This document shows positions 47,645 through 56,779 of a stretch of 64,000 nucleotides of DNA, piece by piece. This stretch comes from an uncultured Bacteroidota bacterium. Its GTDB lineage: Bacteria > Bacteroidota > Bacteroidia > Bacteroidales > F082. The notes below the pieces were generated by a model, which saw nothing but the letters and a program-made list of their open reading frames with translations, ran no database searches and was not told the origin of the DNA. The stretch spans positions 41,762 to 105,761 of the forward strand of contig CAITDJ010000138.1 of assembly GCA_903891085.1 (NCBI GenBank). The letters are read 5' to 3'. Position numbers and translations under genes: made by a program. How positions within the stretch are numbered: the first letter of the stretch is position 1; each line of letters begins with the position of its first letter.

Positions 47645-50329
47645 ATGCATAAAATCAAGCAAATACTCATTTTAGTCTTTATCCTGGGTTTGATAACATC
47701 CAGTCTGAATTCACAGGCACAGGAGGAAGTGAAATCATACGAATCGGTCATCAAATCGGCCAATTCAAAATTTGATGAAAAAGATTATATCAGCGCCAAA
47801 ACCTATTATGAGATGGCTCTCCGGTTCAATGCAGAAGACAAATATGCAAAAGACAGGTTGGCTGAAACCCTTGTGCTGCTCAAAAAACAAATGGAAATAC
47901 AGGAAATATTCTACCAGCATCTTGATATCGCTGACCGGCTTTACAACGAAAATAAATTGGATGAGGCATTGGTAGAATATAATGAAGCACTGAAAGTTTT
48001 TCCAAACGACAAATACACCCTCAGCAAAACCGCCAAAATAAACGAAACCTTAAACAGTGAACGTCAGAAAATTGACAGTTATAACAAGGCAACAACGCTG
48101 GGCCAGAAACTGCTTGATGAAGAAAAATATGAAGAAGCTATCATTCAGCTGAACGAAGCCAATGTGATTATCCCTAACCAGAAAGCGGTAATCGACAATC
48201 TCGCGCTTGCGAATAAACTACTCGCCGAACAAAATCTCAATCGCGAAAAATTCAACAAACTGAAGTCAGAAGCGGAGCAGTTTATCACTCGCCGCGATTA
48301 TACCAAAGCCATTGAGAAACTCAATCAGGCGCTGCTGTTGACACCCAATGATACCAAAACGCAAACCCTGTTAGCCGAGACTATTCAGCTAAATGATAAA
48401 TCTATCCGATATAACGACTTGCTGTCAACGGCTGATAATCTGTATGGAGAGAAAATGCTTCCCGAGGCGAAAGCACAATATGAACTTGCCATGCAAATAT
48501 GGCCTGAGCAGGCTTACCCTGCAGATATGATTAAAAGGATCGACCAAAGCCTGAAAAATGAATCAAATCAGAAAAACGAAGCCTTCAACAATTCCATCGC
48601 AGCTGCAAAGCAATTCTTCGCAGCAAAAGAGTACGATAATGCGCTCCAGGAATACATCAGGGCCAATTCAATTAAGCCTGAAGATGATTTTGTGAAGCAA
48701 CGTATTGGTGAGATTGATCAGCTTTTACTTACCCAAAAACAGCAATTGGAGAATGACGAACAATATGCAAAAGCGATCACCGAGGCAACTGCCAGTTATA
48801 ATGCAAAGAAATATGAGGCTGCCTTACAATCCTACCGTGTAGCGGCTGGTATAAAACCCAATGAACAGGTACCTGTCGATAAAATAAAGGAAATTGAAAC
48901 GCTGCTGGCTGATGCAAAAGCCAGTGAAGAACGTCAAAACAGTTACACACGACTGATAAGCTCGGCGGATGAGCTGTTCGCAAAAAGTCAGTTAACCGAA
49001 GCAAAAACCATTTATCTGGAAGCGGCAGCCTTGTTGAGTGACCAGGCTTATCCATTGGCTCAGGCGAAAAAGATCGACATTATGATCGCCGAAAAAGAAC
49101 AAAACTTAGCCATCGAAAATCAATATGCTTCCTTTATTTCGACGGCTGATCAGGCTTTCAATGAACAAAAATGGAACGAAGCAATCACTGCTTACACCGA
49201 AGCACAAAAAGTGAAACCCGCAGAAACGTATCCCGGCAAACAGTTGGTCCTGATCACGGAAACACGCGCCAACATTGAAAAGGAAACGGCCCTCAATTCA
49301 AAATACAACGAAGCAATCGCCCTCGCTGATGCTCATGTGGCAAACCAGCAATTTGACGAAGCCATCCGGTCATACCAGATCGCCCTCAATTTCAAGCCCA
49401 ACGAAAGCTATCCGCAGACGCAAATAAATATGCTGAACGAAAAGATCAAACAGTTAGCTGAAGCGAAGAGCCTCGAAATGAAATTGGCCGAACTGAAACT
49501 TCAGGCAGAAGATGCATTCACCAAAAAAGAATATGAGACTGCCATCACCAGTTTGAACCAGATGGTTGCGCTCGATAACGGGAATGTTTACGCCATCGCC
49601 AGACTTTCAGAGATAAAACTCATAAAGGAGACCACTGCACGTGAGAATCAACGCCTGTATGACGAGAGTATTACACGCGCCAACCAAAACCTTGATAAAA
49701 AAGACTATGCACTTGCCATTGTCGATTTCAGGACCGCGCTCAGCTACAAGCCGGCTGACCCCTACACCACTGAGAAAATAACGCTGATTGACAATATCAT
49801 GCGCGAGAAGCTGCTGGCTGCAAAATCAGAATATAACCGTCTGGTAAACGAAGCTGACCGGAACTTCGGCACAAAAACCTACGACAAGGCCGTTGATTTC
49901 TATCTTCAGGCTGAAAATGCCAAACCGGATGAAACGTATCCACGCGAACAAATTAAAAAAATCTCAAAAATCATCGAAGACAATAAACTTTTCGAATTGA
50001 ATAGCGCCAACCTGACGCTGGCATCAAATACACCAAAACGTTTTGAATTCAAACCGGTGGATGTTATCGAACGACGCGGTAATTACATCCTTGTCAAAGC
50101 CCGTAACACGGGAACAAAGAGTTTTCCATTGCTGATAAGCTTTGGAAGTAAAAGCGGCAAAAACGGCGGATTTGTATTGCCAATACCCGAAAACAGCGAG
50201 TTTAACGATTTCATCGTCCGCATTGGTTCGCAATATAAATGGTTTAGCGAAGATAATTCGTGGATAGAAGTGTATCCCGAAAATGGTGAGGTTGAAGTGG
50301 GATTGATACAGATTTCGAAGAGTGAGTAG
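47645..50329 (+). CDS. Periplasmic protein with 13 TPR-like repeats and a C-terminal β domain
   Basis: An 894-residue secreted protein. A signal peptide ends near SQAQE. From about residue 33 to 790 thirteen imperfect repeats of about 58 residues follow. Each has a TPR-like pair of helices with the pattern ...A...F....Y..A...Y..A...KP.E.YP..QI..I, for example EYDNALQEYIRANSIKP and QFDEAIRSYQIALNFKP. The last 100 residues form a different, β-rich domain (RRGNYILVKARNTG, WIEVYPENGEVEVG) without repeats. TPR arrays are scaffolds for protein contacts; the partner is unknown. It lies 46 bases downstream of the lolD-like gene on the same strand. Confidence 0.88.
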   Translation: MHKIKQILILVFILGLITSSLNSQAQEEVKSYESVIKSANSKFDEKDYISAKTYYEMALRFNAEDKYAKDRLAETLVLLKKQMEIQEIFYQHLDIADRLYNENKLDEALVEYNEALKVFPNDKYTLSKTAKINETLNSERQKIDSYNKATTLGQKLLDEEKYEEAIIQLNEANVIIPNQKAVIDNLALANKLLAEQNLNREKFNKLKSEAEQFITRRDYTKAIEKLNQALLLTPNDTKTQTLLAETIQLNDKSIRYNDLLSTADNLYGEKMLPEAKAQYELAMQIWPEQAYPADMIKRIDQSLKNESNQKNEAFNNSIAAAKQFFAAKEYDNALQEYIRANSIKPEDDFVKQRIGEIDQLLLTQKQQLENDEQYAKAITEATASYNAKKYEAALQSYRVAAGIKPNEQVPVDKIKEIETLLADAKASEERQNSYTRLISSADELFAKSQLTEAKTIYLEAAALLSDQAYPLAQAKKIDIMIAEKEQNLAIENQYASFISTADQAFNEQKWNEAITAYTEAQKVKPAETYPGKQLVLITETRANIEKETALNSKYNEAIALADAHVANQQFDEAIRSYQIALNFKPNESYPQTQINMLNEKIKQLAEAKSLEMKLAELKLQAEDAFTKKEYETAITSLNQMVALDNGNVYAIARLSEIKLIKETTARENQRLYDESITRANQNLDKKDYALAIVDFRTALSYKPADPYTTEKITLIDNIMREKLLAAKSEYNRLVNEADRNFGTKTYDKAVDFYLQAENAKPDETYPREQIKKISKIIEDNKLFELNSANLTLASNTPKRFEFKPVDVIERRGNYILVKARNTGTKSFPLLISFGSKSGKNGGFVLPIPENSEFNDFIVRIGSQYKWFSEDNSWIEVYPENGEVEVGLIQISKSE

Positions 50330-50737
50330 TGGGAAGTTCGTAGTGAGCTAAAATTCGACAATTCGACAATTTGAAAATTTGAAAATGTGGGAATTTGAAA
50401 ATGTGGGAATTTGAAAATTTTTATCACGGGGACGCAATTTCACCCTTCTCGGTATCTTGGTAACACCGCACAGTAGATGATTTACGAGTTTGCTAAAGAT
50501 CTTCCCCTGACTGGCGAGGATTTGTAACTAAGCGTAGCGATCTCATGAGCAAAGCGAATAATCCGTGCTGCGGTTGGACGAAAAGCCAATATCAATAAGA
50601 GAGATGACAAAGCCTTCCCAAAAATCAAATCGTCGGGTTACGCTTTATTGCAATCCAATAAATCCCCTACCTTTGCCATCCATCATTGTAAGGTTCCTTG
50701 CTGAGCCTTCTTGAAATCAAAAAATACATGTTTGTAT
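50330..50737. other. Repeat-containing intergenic region
   Basis: About 400 bases without a gene. 50351-50420 consists of imperfect GAAAATTTGAAAATGTGGGAATTT-like units, which begin shortly after the TPR gene stop. 50440-50600 is a separate segment with short near-repeats (AAGCGTAGCGA, AGCAAAGCGAA) enclosed by GGATT and AATCC; it looks like a repeat or insertion-sequence remnant. The promoter at 50668 closes the region. Confidence 0.5.
50668..50675 (+). promoter_or_regulatory. -7 element of the aminotransferase promoter
   Basis: TACCTTTG followed by CC matches the consensus; a TTG at 50648-50650 lies 17 bases upstream. The leader would be about 55 bases. Confidence 0.45.
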
Positions 50738-52216
50738 ATGAATGATCTTTATAAACACTTTTCGTATTTCCGCGAAAGAACCATCGGGAACAATTGCTTT
50801 TTCAAAGGTCCTTATGGCGAAGTAAAAATGTTGTATGCCGACTGGGTGGCCAGCGGGCGGTTATACCAACCTATCGAAGACAAGATTGCCACACAGTTGG
50901 GGCCTTTTATTGGTAACACCCATACCGAAACGAGTGAAACAGGCACCAGGATGACGAATGCCTACCATTATGCGCAAAAACTGATCAAGAAACATGTGAA
51001 CGCCGGTCCTGACGATGTCATTATCACCGCCGGTTCGGGTATGACCACGGTGATCAACAAAATGCACCGTATCATGGGTATCAAGGGAAACAGCCTGCAT
51101 ATGCTTCAAAAGTTTGAGAACGAAAACGAAAAACCGGTTGTTTTTCTGAGTCATATGGAACATCATTCGAACCATACAAGCTGGTTCGAGACCAATGTGG
51201 ATGTGGTGGTGCTAGAACCGGATGAGGATTTATTGGTTAACCTGAATGAACTACGTTATCAACTGGAAAAATATAAGGATCGTGCATTCAAAATAGGCTC
51301 ATTCACAGCCTGTTCGAATGTAACCGGAATAGAAACACCCTACCACGAAATGGCGAAAATCATGCATGAACATGGCGGTGTTTGCTTCATCGATTTTGCC
51401 TGCTCTGCTCCATATGTTGACATTGATATGCATCCGGCAGATGATGATATGAAAAAACTTGACGCCATCTTTTTCAGTCCGCATAAGTTCCTGGGCGGTC
51501 CGGGAAGCTCGGGTGTGATGATCTTCGACCGTTCGTTGTACAACAGCCCGAGTCCGGATAATCCCGGCGGAGGAACTGTTGACTGGACAAACCGCTGGGG
51601 CGAATATAAATATATCGATGATATTGAGATACGCGAAGATGGAGGAACTCCAGGTTTTATTCAGGCGATACGTATTGCGCTGGCCATTGAGGTTAAAAAT
51701 TTAATGCGACCCGACCTGATGCGGGCACGTGAACATGAACTCGTAACGAAAGCTTTTGAATCATTCCGCAAAATTCCTGGTTTACATATACTTGCCGACA
51801 ATATTGAAGATCGTCTTGGGGTGTTTTCGCTCTATTTCGACGGAATTCATTTTAACCTTGTCGCCAAACTGCTCAACGATAAATATGGCATACAGGTGCG
51901 CGGTGGCTGCGCCTGTGCCGGTACCTACGGTCATTTTCTGCTCGATGTGAGCCATGATAAATCGCGTGAGATCACCGATCTGATTAACCATGGCGACCTG
52001 TCGCAGAAACCGGGCTGGATTCGTATTTCGCTGCACCCCACCATGAGAGATGAGGAACTTGATACCATCACCATGGCGTTGCAGGAGATTGCGAAACATC
52101 ACCAAAAATGGGGCAAGGAATACATCTACAACAGAAAAACAAACGAATTCAGGCACCAATCAGAACCTGAAGACAGTACAACTATGGTTTCAGGCTGGTT
52201 CACATTTGCAGATTGA
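50738..52216 (+). CDS. PLP-dependent class V aminotransferase (cysteine desulfurase-like)
   Basis: A 492-residue PLP enzyme of fold type I, aminotransferase class V. Motifs include LYADWVASGRLYQPIE near the start, GNTHTETSETG, the cofactor strand CFIDFACSAPYVDIDMH and the PLP lysine in FFSPHKFLGGPGSSGV. GGCACAGTYG carries the Cys pair in the position of the desulfurase sulfur loop. It is longer than the usual IscS/SufS (about 400 residues), with an extended C-terminus. No Fe-S or selenium partners are nearby, so the substrate is uncertain. ATG 50738 is preferred over TTG 50711. Confidence 0.88.
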   Translation: MNDLYKHFSYFRERTIGNNCFFKGPYGEVKMLYADWVASGRLYQPIEDKIATQLGPFIGNTHTETSETGTRMTNAYHYAQKLIKKHVNAGPDDVIITAGSGMTTVINKMHRIMGIKGNSLHMLQKFENENEKPVVFLSHMEHHSNHTSWFETNVDVVVLEPDEDLLVNLNELRYQLEKYKDRAFKIGSFTACSNVTGIETPYHEMAKIMHEHGGVCFIDFACSAPYVDIDMHPADDDMKKLDAIFFSPHKFLGGPGSSGVMIFDRSLYNSPSPDNPGGGTVDWTNRWGEYKYIDDIEIREDGGTPGFIQAIRIALAIEVKNLMRPDLMRAREHELVTKAFESFRKIPGLHILADNIEDRLGVFSLYFDGIHFNLVAKLLNDKYGIQVRGGCACAGTYGHFLLDVSHDKSREITDLINHGDLSQKPGWIRISLHPTMRDEELDTITMALQEIAKHHQKWGKEYIYNRKTNEFRHQSEPEDSTTMVSGWFTFAD

Positions 52217-52243
52217 TCGGGAAAAGGTAAAAACAGGGCTTTT

Positions 52244-52411
52244 CTAAAACGGCATTTTTTCAGGAAAAATCTTCATCACCGCATAAAAAAGGATAAGCCC
52301 CAGCAGTCCGCCGACGATAAACACAATGGCCAATGGTTTCTTTTTCTTCATCCAGAACCAGATGCCGAGGCCGATAATAATCAATGATATGATTGGTAGT
52401 TGTAGGATCAT
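52244..52411 (-). CDS. 55-residue two-helix membrane protein
   Basis: A small ORF on the minus strand, starting at ATG 52409-52411 and ending at TAG 52244-52246. It encodes two hydrophobic helices (about residues 4-20 and 27-47) joined by a basic MKKKKK-like loop, with a short charged tail. An A-rich stretch precedes the start. The pattern of two helices with positive loop fits a real small inner-membrane protein (both termini outside). I do not recognise a family. It lies downstream of relA on the same strand, separated by short tandem repeats. Confidence 0.65.
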   Translation of the reverse strand: MILQLPIISLIIIGLGIWFWMKKKKPLAIVFIVGGLLGLILFYAVMKIFPEKMPF

Positions 52412-52424
52412 TTTTTAGTTAATT

Positions 52425-52515
52425 GGTTTATAGGTTGATAGGTTGATAGGTTGATAGGTTTAACTCAACTTTAGTTCACTCCGAACTTTAGTTCACTCCG
52501 AACTTTAGCTCACTC
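52425..52515. repeat. Two short tandem repeats between relA and the small membrane protein
   Basis: TAGGTTGA is repeated about four times near 52432-52460. It is followed by about three copies of an ACTTTAG(T/C)TCACTCCGA unit at 52470-52515, directly at the relA stop. Non-coding. Confidence 0.7.
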
Positions 52516-52516
52516 C

Positions 52517-54700
52517 TCAATCAACCCTATTCACTTTTTCCACGCCATTTACTTTCGACAGCTTATGCATCAATTGATCGAGGTGGTCGGTGTCTTTGAT
52601 TTGCACAACAATTTTTCCATCAAAATGACCATCTTTCGAGTCAAATGAAATCGATCGCATATTTACTTTTAGATCACCGGAGATGACTTTGGTTATTTCG
52701 CCAACCAAACCCAATACATCCCTGCCGCTCAACTTAATACCAGTCTGGAAAATATTGTTATCCTTCGATTCTCTCCACTTTACCTGAAGAACCCGGTAAT
52801 TGTATCTTTCACGCAAACTTGCTGCATTGGGGCAGTTCAAGCGGTGAATACTGATTCCGTTGCTGATGGTTACAAATCCAAAAACCTGGTCACCGGGTAT
52901 CGGGTTACAACATTTCGATAACTTATAGTCAACATTGGCGATACCTTCTTCGATAATGAGATAATCTTCCGATCCCGGAGCCAAATATTTTTTGATCTCG
53001 AAACTCTCGTCCGGTTTTGGTTTTACCGTTTTATCGTCATCACTCAATGAAACCAGAAATTTCTTTAAGTCCACCATATCAATTTTTTCAGTGGCGATCA
53101 TATGGTAGAACTCAATGGCATTGGGTGTTTTAAAATGTTTTACCAATTGATTAAACGTATCGTCATTAAGGGTAATCTTCCAGTTTTTTGCTTTTCGCAT
53201 CAACACCGCCTTGCCAAACTCAGCTTCCTTCGATTCCTGTTCCTTCAGATAACGCTTTATTTTACTCTTGGCCCGTTCAGTATTCACAAAGGCAAGCCAA
53301 TCATGCTTCGGCATCTGCTTTTTACTGGTGATTATTTCCACTTTGTCGCCATTTTGCAACAAATGCCGGATAGGCACAATTTTATTGTTTACCCGCGCTC
53401 CATTGCATGTATCTCCCACTTTGGTATGCACCTCATATGCAAAATCGAGTACGGTGGCCCCTTTCGACAATTGTTTCAGATCGCCATTGGGTGTAAAAAT
53501 GAAAATCTTGTCTGAAACAGCTTGGCCCACCCCATGGCTGCTGGCATCGAAGTTAATCTGTTCAGGGTTTTCAAGTATATCACGCACCTGATTCAGCCAA
53601 TCGTCCGTTTCACGTTTCCGAACACCGTCCTTGTACTGCCAATGCGCTGCCTGGCCTTTTTCAGCTACCTCATCCATCCGCTCTGAACGGATTTGAACTT
53701 CAACCCATTTATCATCTGATGCTTTTACCGTTGTATGCAACGATTCATAGCCCGATGCCTTGGGCGAAGTAATCCAGTCGCGCAAACGTTTTGGATTGGG
53801 TGTATATTTATCAGTCACAATGGAATAGGCTCTCCAGCAATCCTCTTTCTCTTTCTTAGGCGTACTTTTCGAGATGATACGTATGGCAAACAAATCATAT
53901 ACCTGTTCAAATTCAACATTCTGCGTCCGCATTTTTGCATAGATGGAGGGAATTGATTTTGTTCTCCATTTGATGGTGCAATCCAAGCCGTTGGCAATCA
54001 GATCCCGCTGAATGGGTTGAATAAAATCCATCATCAACGCTTCCTGTTTCGACATGCTGGCCGCGATTTTATCGCTAATGCTCTGGTAGATATCAGGGTT
54101 TTCGTGTTTCATTACCCTTTCTTCAAACTCAGCTTTTATCTTATACAGCCCAAGCCGGTGAACAATTGGGATGTACAGATATTTTACCTCATGGACGAAA
54201 TTTGTAAGTAAAGCCGGTTCATAGTCCGACGGGTTTCGCAGGTCGTGCAGGCGATGGGCTATTTTGAGCAGAATAACACGAATATCTTCAATCAGTGTTA
54301 AAAACAATTTCCTGAAGTTATCTGACTGGAACGAAATCCGTTCAGTTCGCAATTCCGACACTTTGTTAAAACCACTGATGATTACGCCGACATTTTCACC
54401 AAACTCAGCCTTCACCTGATCAATTGAATAATCAGATTTCAAATCAACACCATGAAGCAGGGCCGGAAGAACCGAGGATGTGCGCAATCCGATCTCCTTC
54501 ACCGAAATTTCAGCAATATCGATAAGATGCAGCACATAAGGTCGGCCCGAAAACATTCGTTTGCCTTTGGTAACTTTCAATGCCCAGTCAAAGGCAGTCT
54601 GCACTTTTTGCAATTCCTGTACAGTGGCAATTTCGCGCATGCCAAGTAATAGATCCTTAAGTGCATCCTCTATCTGTTTTTGTTCGTCGGGAGTGTACAT
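52517..54700 (-). CDS. relA: RelA/SpoT-family (p)ppGpp synthetase with degenerate hydrolase site
   Basis: A 727-residue long RSH protein (ATG 54698-54700 is preferred; a TTG adds 8 residues). Domains: HD hydrolase-like (about 25-190), synthetase (about 230-350; SIYAKM, YDLFAIRI, GYESLHTTV and EVQIRSERMDEVAEKGQAAHW intact), TGS (about 385-445), a helical/zinc-finger region with KCCNPIPGD near 610, and ACT (about 650-727). In the hydrolase half the metal-binding HD pair is HG (His83-Gly84) and the later ADRLHN motif reads AHRLHD, so ppGpp hydrolysis is probably lost. It likely acts as a ribosome-linked synthetase, with a second, bifunctional RSH elsewhere. Confidence 0.93.
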   Translation of the reverse strand: MYTPDEQKQIEDALKDLLLGMREIATVQELQKVQTAFDWALKVTKGKRMFSGRPYVLHLIDIAEISVKEIGLRTSSVLPALLHGVDLKSDYSIDQVKAEFGENVGVIISGFNKVSELRTERISFQSDNFRKLFLTLIEDIRVILLKIAHRLHDLRNPSDYEPALLTNFVHEVKYLYIPIVHRLGLYKIKAEFEERVMKHENPDIYQSISDKIAASMSKQEALMMDFIQPIQRDLIANGLDCTIKWRTKSIPSIYAKMRTQNVEFEQVYDLFAIRIISKSTPKKEKEDCWRAYSIVTDKYTPNPKRLRDWITSPKASGYESLHTTVKASDDKWVEVQIRSERMDEVAEKGQAAHWQYKDGVRKRETDDWLNQVRDILENPEQINFDASSHGVGQAVSDKIFIFTPNGDLKQLSKGATVLDFAYEVHTKVGDTCNGARVNNKIVPIRHLLQNGDKVEIITSKKQMPKHDWLAFVNTERAKSKIKRYLKEQESKEAEFGKAVLMRKAKNWKITLNDDTFNQLVKHFKTPNAIEFYHMIATEKIDMVDLKKFLVSLSDDDKTVKPKPDESFEIKKYLAPGSEDYLIIEEGIANVDYKLSKCCNPIPGDQVFGFVTISNGISIHRLNCPNAASLRERYNYRVLQVKWRESKDNNIFQTGIKLSGRDVLGLVGEITKVISGDLKVNMRSISFDSKDGHFDGKIVVQIKDTDHLDQLMHKLSKVNGVEKVNRVD

Positions 54701-54833
54701 TTCAGTTTGAATTAAGTAATACAAGTGTGAACAAAAGCAAGGTTATGATTTAAAGAAGCAAAAATGACTGCTTCGCAAGACCAACCAGGCTTTCAATGTG
54801 AGTGACAGATAATTTTTTTACCAATTACTTATA

Positions 54834-55838
54834 TTACTTCTTCTGATTTTTCTCTGGCGGTGCCGGAGGTGATTTCTGATCCAGGTCGGCAATCGATTCC
54901 CTCATTTTGGTGTCGGCCTGAATATTCTGGAATTTATAGTAGTCCATTACGCCCAGGTTACCATTTTTTAATGCTTCGGCGATGGCAATAGGAATCAACG
55001 CTTCGGCCTGAATAACATTGGCACGGGCTTCGACTTGTTTAGCACGCATTTCCTGCTCAAGTGCCACAGCCATGGCACGACGCTCTTCGGCCCTTGCCTG
55101 AGCAATATTTTTATCCGCATTTGCCTGATCCATCTGCAACACAGCGCCAATGTTCTTTCCAATATCGATATCAGCAATATCAATTGACAGAATCTCAAAT
55201 GCTGTTCCTGAATCGAGGCCTTTTTTGAGTACTACCTTCGAAATAGAATCAGGATTCTCGAGCACTGATTTATGCGAGTCAGCCGAACCAATAGACGAAA
55301 CAATACCTTCTCCAACACGAGCCAATACGGTTTCTTCGCCTGCTCCTCCAACCAGTTGCTTGATATTTGCCCTGACTGTAACGCGTGCAATGGCGATCAA
55401 CTGAATACCATCTTTTGCAACCGCTGTAACCCTTTTGGTATCAATCACCTTGGGATTAACCGACATCTGCACAGCCTGAAACACATCGCGACCTGCCAGG
55501 TCGATAGCTGTGGCTGTTTTAAAGTTTAACTCAATATTGGCTTTGTCAGCCGAAATAAGGGCATTGATCACCTGCTGAACACGTCCGCCGGCGAGGTAAT
55601 GGGCTTCGAGCTGATCGCGCTCAAGAATAATACCTGCTTTTGTTGCAGCAATCATGCTGGTGACGATGATTGACGGAGGTACTTTGCGCCAGCGCATTAA
55701 TATCAGTTGTAACAAAGAAATGTGCACACCCGAAACAAGGGCATTGAACCACATTCCGACAGGGATAAAGTAAAATAAGAACCAGATCAAAAATATGGCT
55801 CCGAAACCAATCCCAACGATAACATACATTTCAGGCAT
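54834..55838 (-). CDS. floA: Flotillin-like protein FloA (SPFH/UPF0365)
   Basis: A 334-residue membrane scaffold protein of the FloA (YqfA) family. Two hydrophobic segments at the N-terminus (about 4-50) form a membrane hairpin; the SPFH domain follows (about 60-200) and an Ala/Glu-rich coiled coil (about 225-300) drives oligomers. The motifs [23 protein letters not shown] and GVMDYYK are typical. FloA proteins organise membrane microdomains in Bacillus and others. It lies four bases after the NfeD gene, the usual partner. Confidence 0.95.
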   Translation of the reverse strand: MPEMYVIVGIGFGAIFLIWFLFYFIPVGMWFNALVSGVHISLLQLILMRWRKVPPSIIVTSMIAATKAGIILERDQLEAHYLAGGRVQQVINALISADKANIELNFKTATAIDLAGRDVFQAVQMSVNPKVIDTKRVTAVAKDGIQLIAIARVTVRANIKQLVGGAGEETVLARVGEGIVSSIGSADSHKSVLENPDSISKVVLKKGLDSGTAFEILSIDIADIDIGKNIGAVLQMDQANADKNIAQARAEERRAMAVALEQEMRAKQVEARANVIQAEALIPIAIAEALKNGNLGVMDYYKFQNIQADTKMRESIADLDQKSPPAPPEKNQKK

Positions 55839-55842
55839 AGCT

Positions 55843-56307
55843 TTACGTTTTTAGTTTAATGAATATTTTACTTTTTTCAATCTTAATAACTTCAATTTCA
55901 GTGTCTTCATTAATAAATTCGGAGTAAGAGGTTACCTCATAAAACCGGTCATTTATCAGTGCTTTACCCATCGGACAGCAACGTGAGATGGTTGTGCCAA
56001 CATCTCCTGCTTTCAACTCGTCATCATCAATGGTATTCACGCGGCTGTCAATATTTGTTTTTAACATTGCACGGTCCCATGTCTTGGAACGCAAAGCCAG
56101 CACCAGCGCACCGATATTTACAACCAGCGTTCCTGCCAGCACCAGGTGACCCGAAGTACTACCTTCGCGGCTGTAGGTGAGAAACACGCCAATCACCATC
56201 AGCGCAAACCCTATCACACCAGCCAGACCCCCACCGGGTATCACCAGTATCTCGAGCAACACCATGATCAATCCAATACCGATGAGAATGAAAATGACTG
56301 TCCACAT
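55843..56307 (-). CDS. NfeD-like membrane protein
   Basis: A 154-residue protein with three to four transmembrane helices (about 3-30, 33-50, 57-75) and a C-terminal OB-fold NfeD domain (about 95-150; [25 protein letters not shown]). NfeD short forms are partners of SPFH/flotillin proteins, and here floA follows after four bases. clpS lies four bases upstream, so the three genes form one operon. Confidence 0.9.
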   Translation of the reverse strand: MWTVIFILIGIGLIMVLLEILVIPGGGLAGVIGFALMVIGVFLTYSREGSTSGHLVLAGTLVVNIGALVLALRSKTWDRAMLKTNIDSRVNTIDDDELKAGDVGTTISRCCPMGKALINDRFYEVTSYSEFINEDTEIEVIKIEKSKIFIKLKT

Positions 56308-56311
56308 AATT

Positions 56312-56584
56312 TTAGTCTATTTCTACAGTTAAATTTCTGTTGCTCAACGATTTGAAATATGGCAACAATTCCTTTCTACTGCCTGATTTCACCGCACATT
56401 TTCCTTTATAATGCACGATAAACGCACAGGTTTCGGCCTGTTCGGGCGTATGATTGCATATATCCACCAACGACTCAATCACAAAATCGAATGTGTTCAC
56501 ATCATCATTCAAAAGTACCAATCGCTTTGCATTTTCCGCTGTGCTATCAGTGAAGGCAGATGGATTTTCCTTTTCTTTTACCAT
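56312..56584 (-). CDS. clpS: ClpS-type Clp protease adaptor
   Basis: A 90-residue adaptor that delivers N-degron substrates to ClpAP/ClpCP. The LLNDDVNTFDFVIE motif holds the Asn and two Asp of the substrate pocket, and FIVHYKGKCAV holds the conserved His. A short acidic N-terminal tail precedes the core. It is first gene of an operon with nfeD and floA, which is not the usual clpA neighbour. A TATATTTG -7-like element is on the minus strand at 56638-56645, about 55 bases upstream. Confidence 0.9.
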   Translation of the reverse strand: MVKEKENPSAFTDSTAENAKRLVLLNDDVNTFDFVIESLVDICNHTPEQAETCAFIVHYKGKCAVKSGSRKELLPYFKSLSNRNLTVEID

Positions 56585-56637
56585 AAATGATCTACTATTA
56601 AAAAGTAAAAGTAATAAATTAATTTTCTTTTTACTAT

Positions 56638-56645
56638 CAAATATA
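56638..56645 (-). promoter_or_regulatory. -7-like element of the clpS-nfeD-floA operon
   Basis: TATATTTG on the minus strand fits TAnnTTTG. The -33 TTG candidates lie 11, 14 and 24 bases away, none ideal. Confidence 0.35.
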
Positions 56646-56767
56646 CGTTAAGTTTACAACAATCAGGTGCAATAATTCAAGCCCGATCAGAATCGTTTGA
56701 TAAAAGTGTGATTGCATTAAAAGATAAATCCCATGGACCAACCTCTTTTCAGAACAGGTTAATTACG

Positions 56768-56775
56768 TATTTTTG
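56768..56775 (+). promoter_or_regulatory. -7 element just before the NUDIX gene
   Basis: TATTTTTG ends five bases before the ATG at 56780, so the transcript would be nearly leaderless. Confidence 0.4.
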
Positions 56776-56779
56776 AGGC

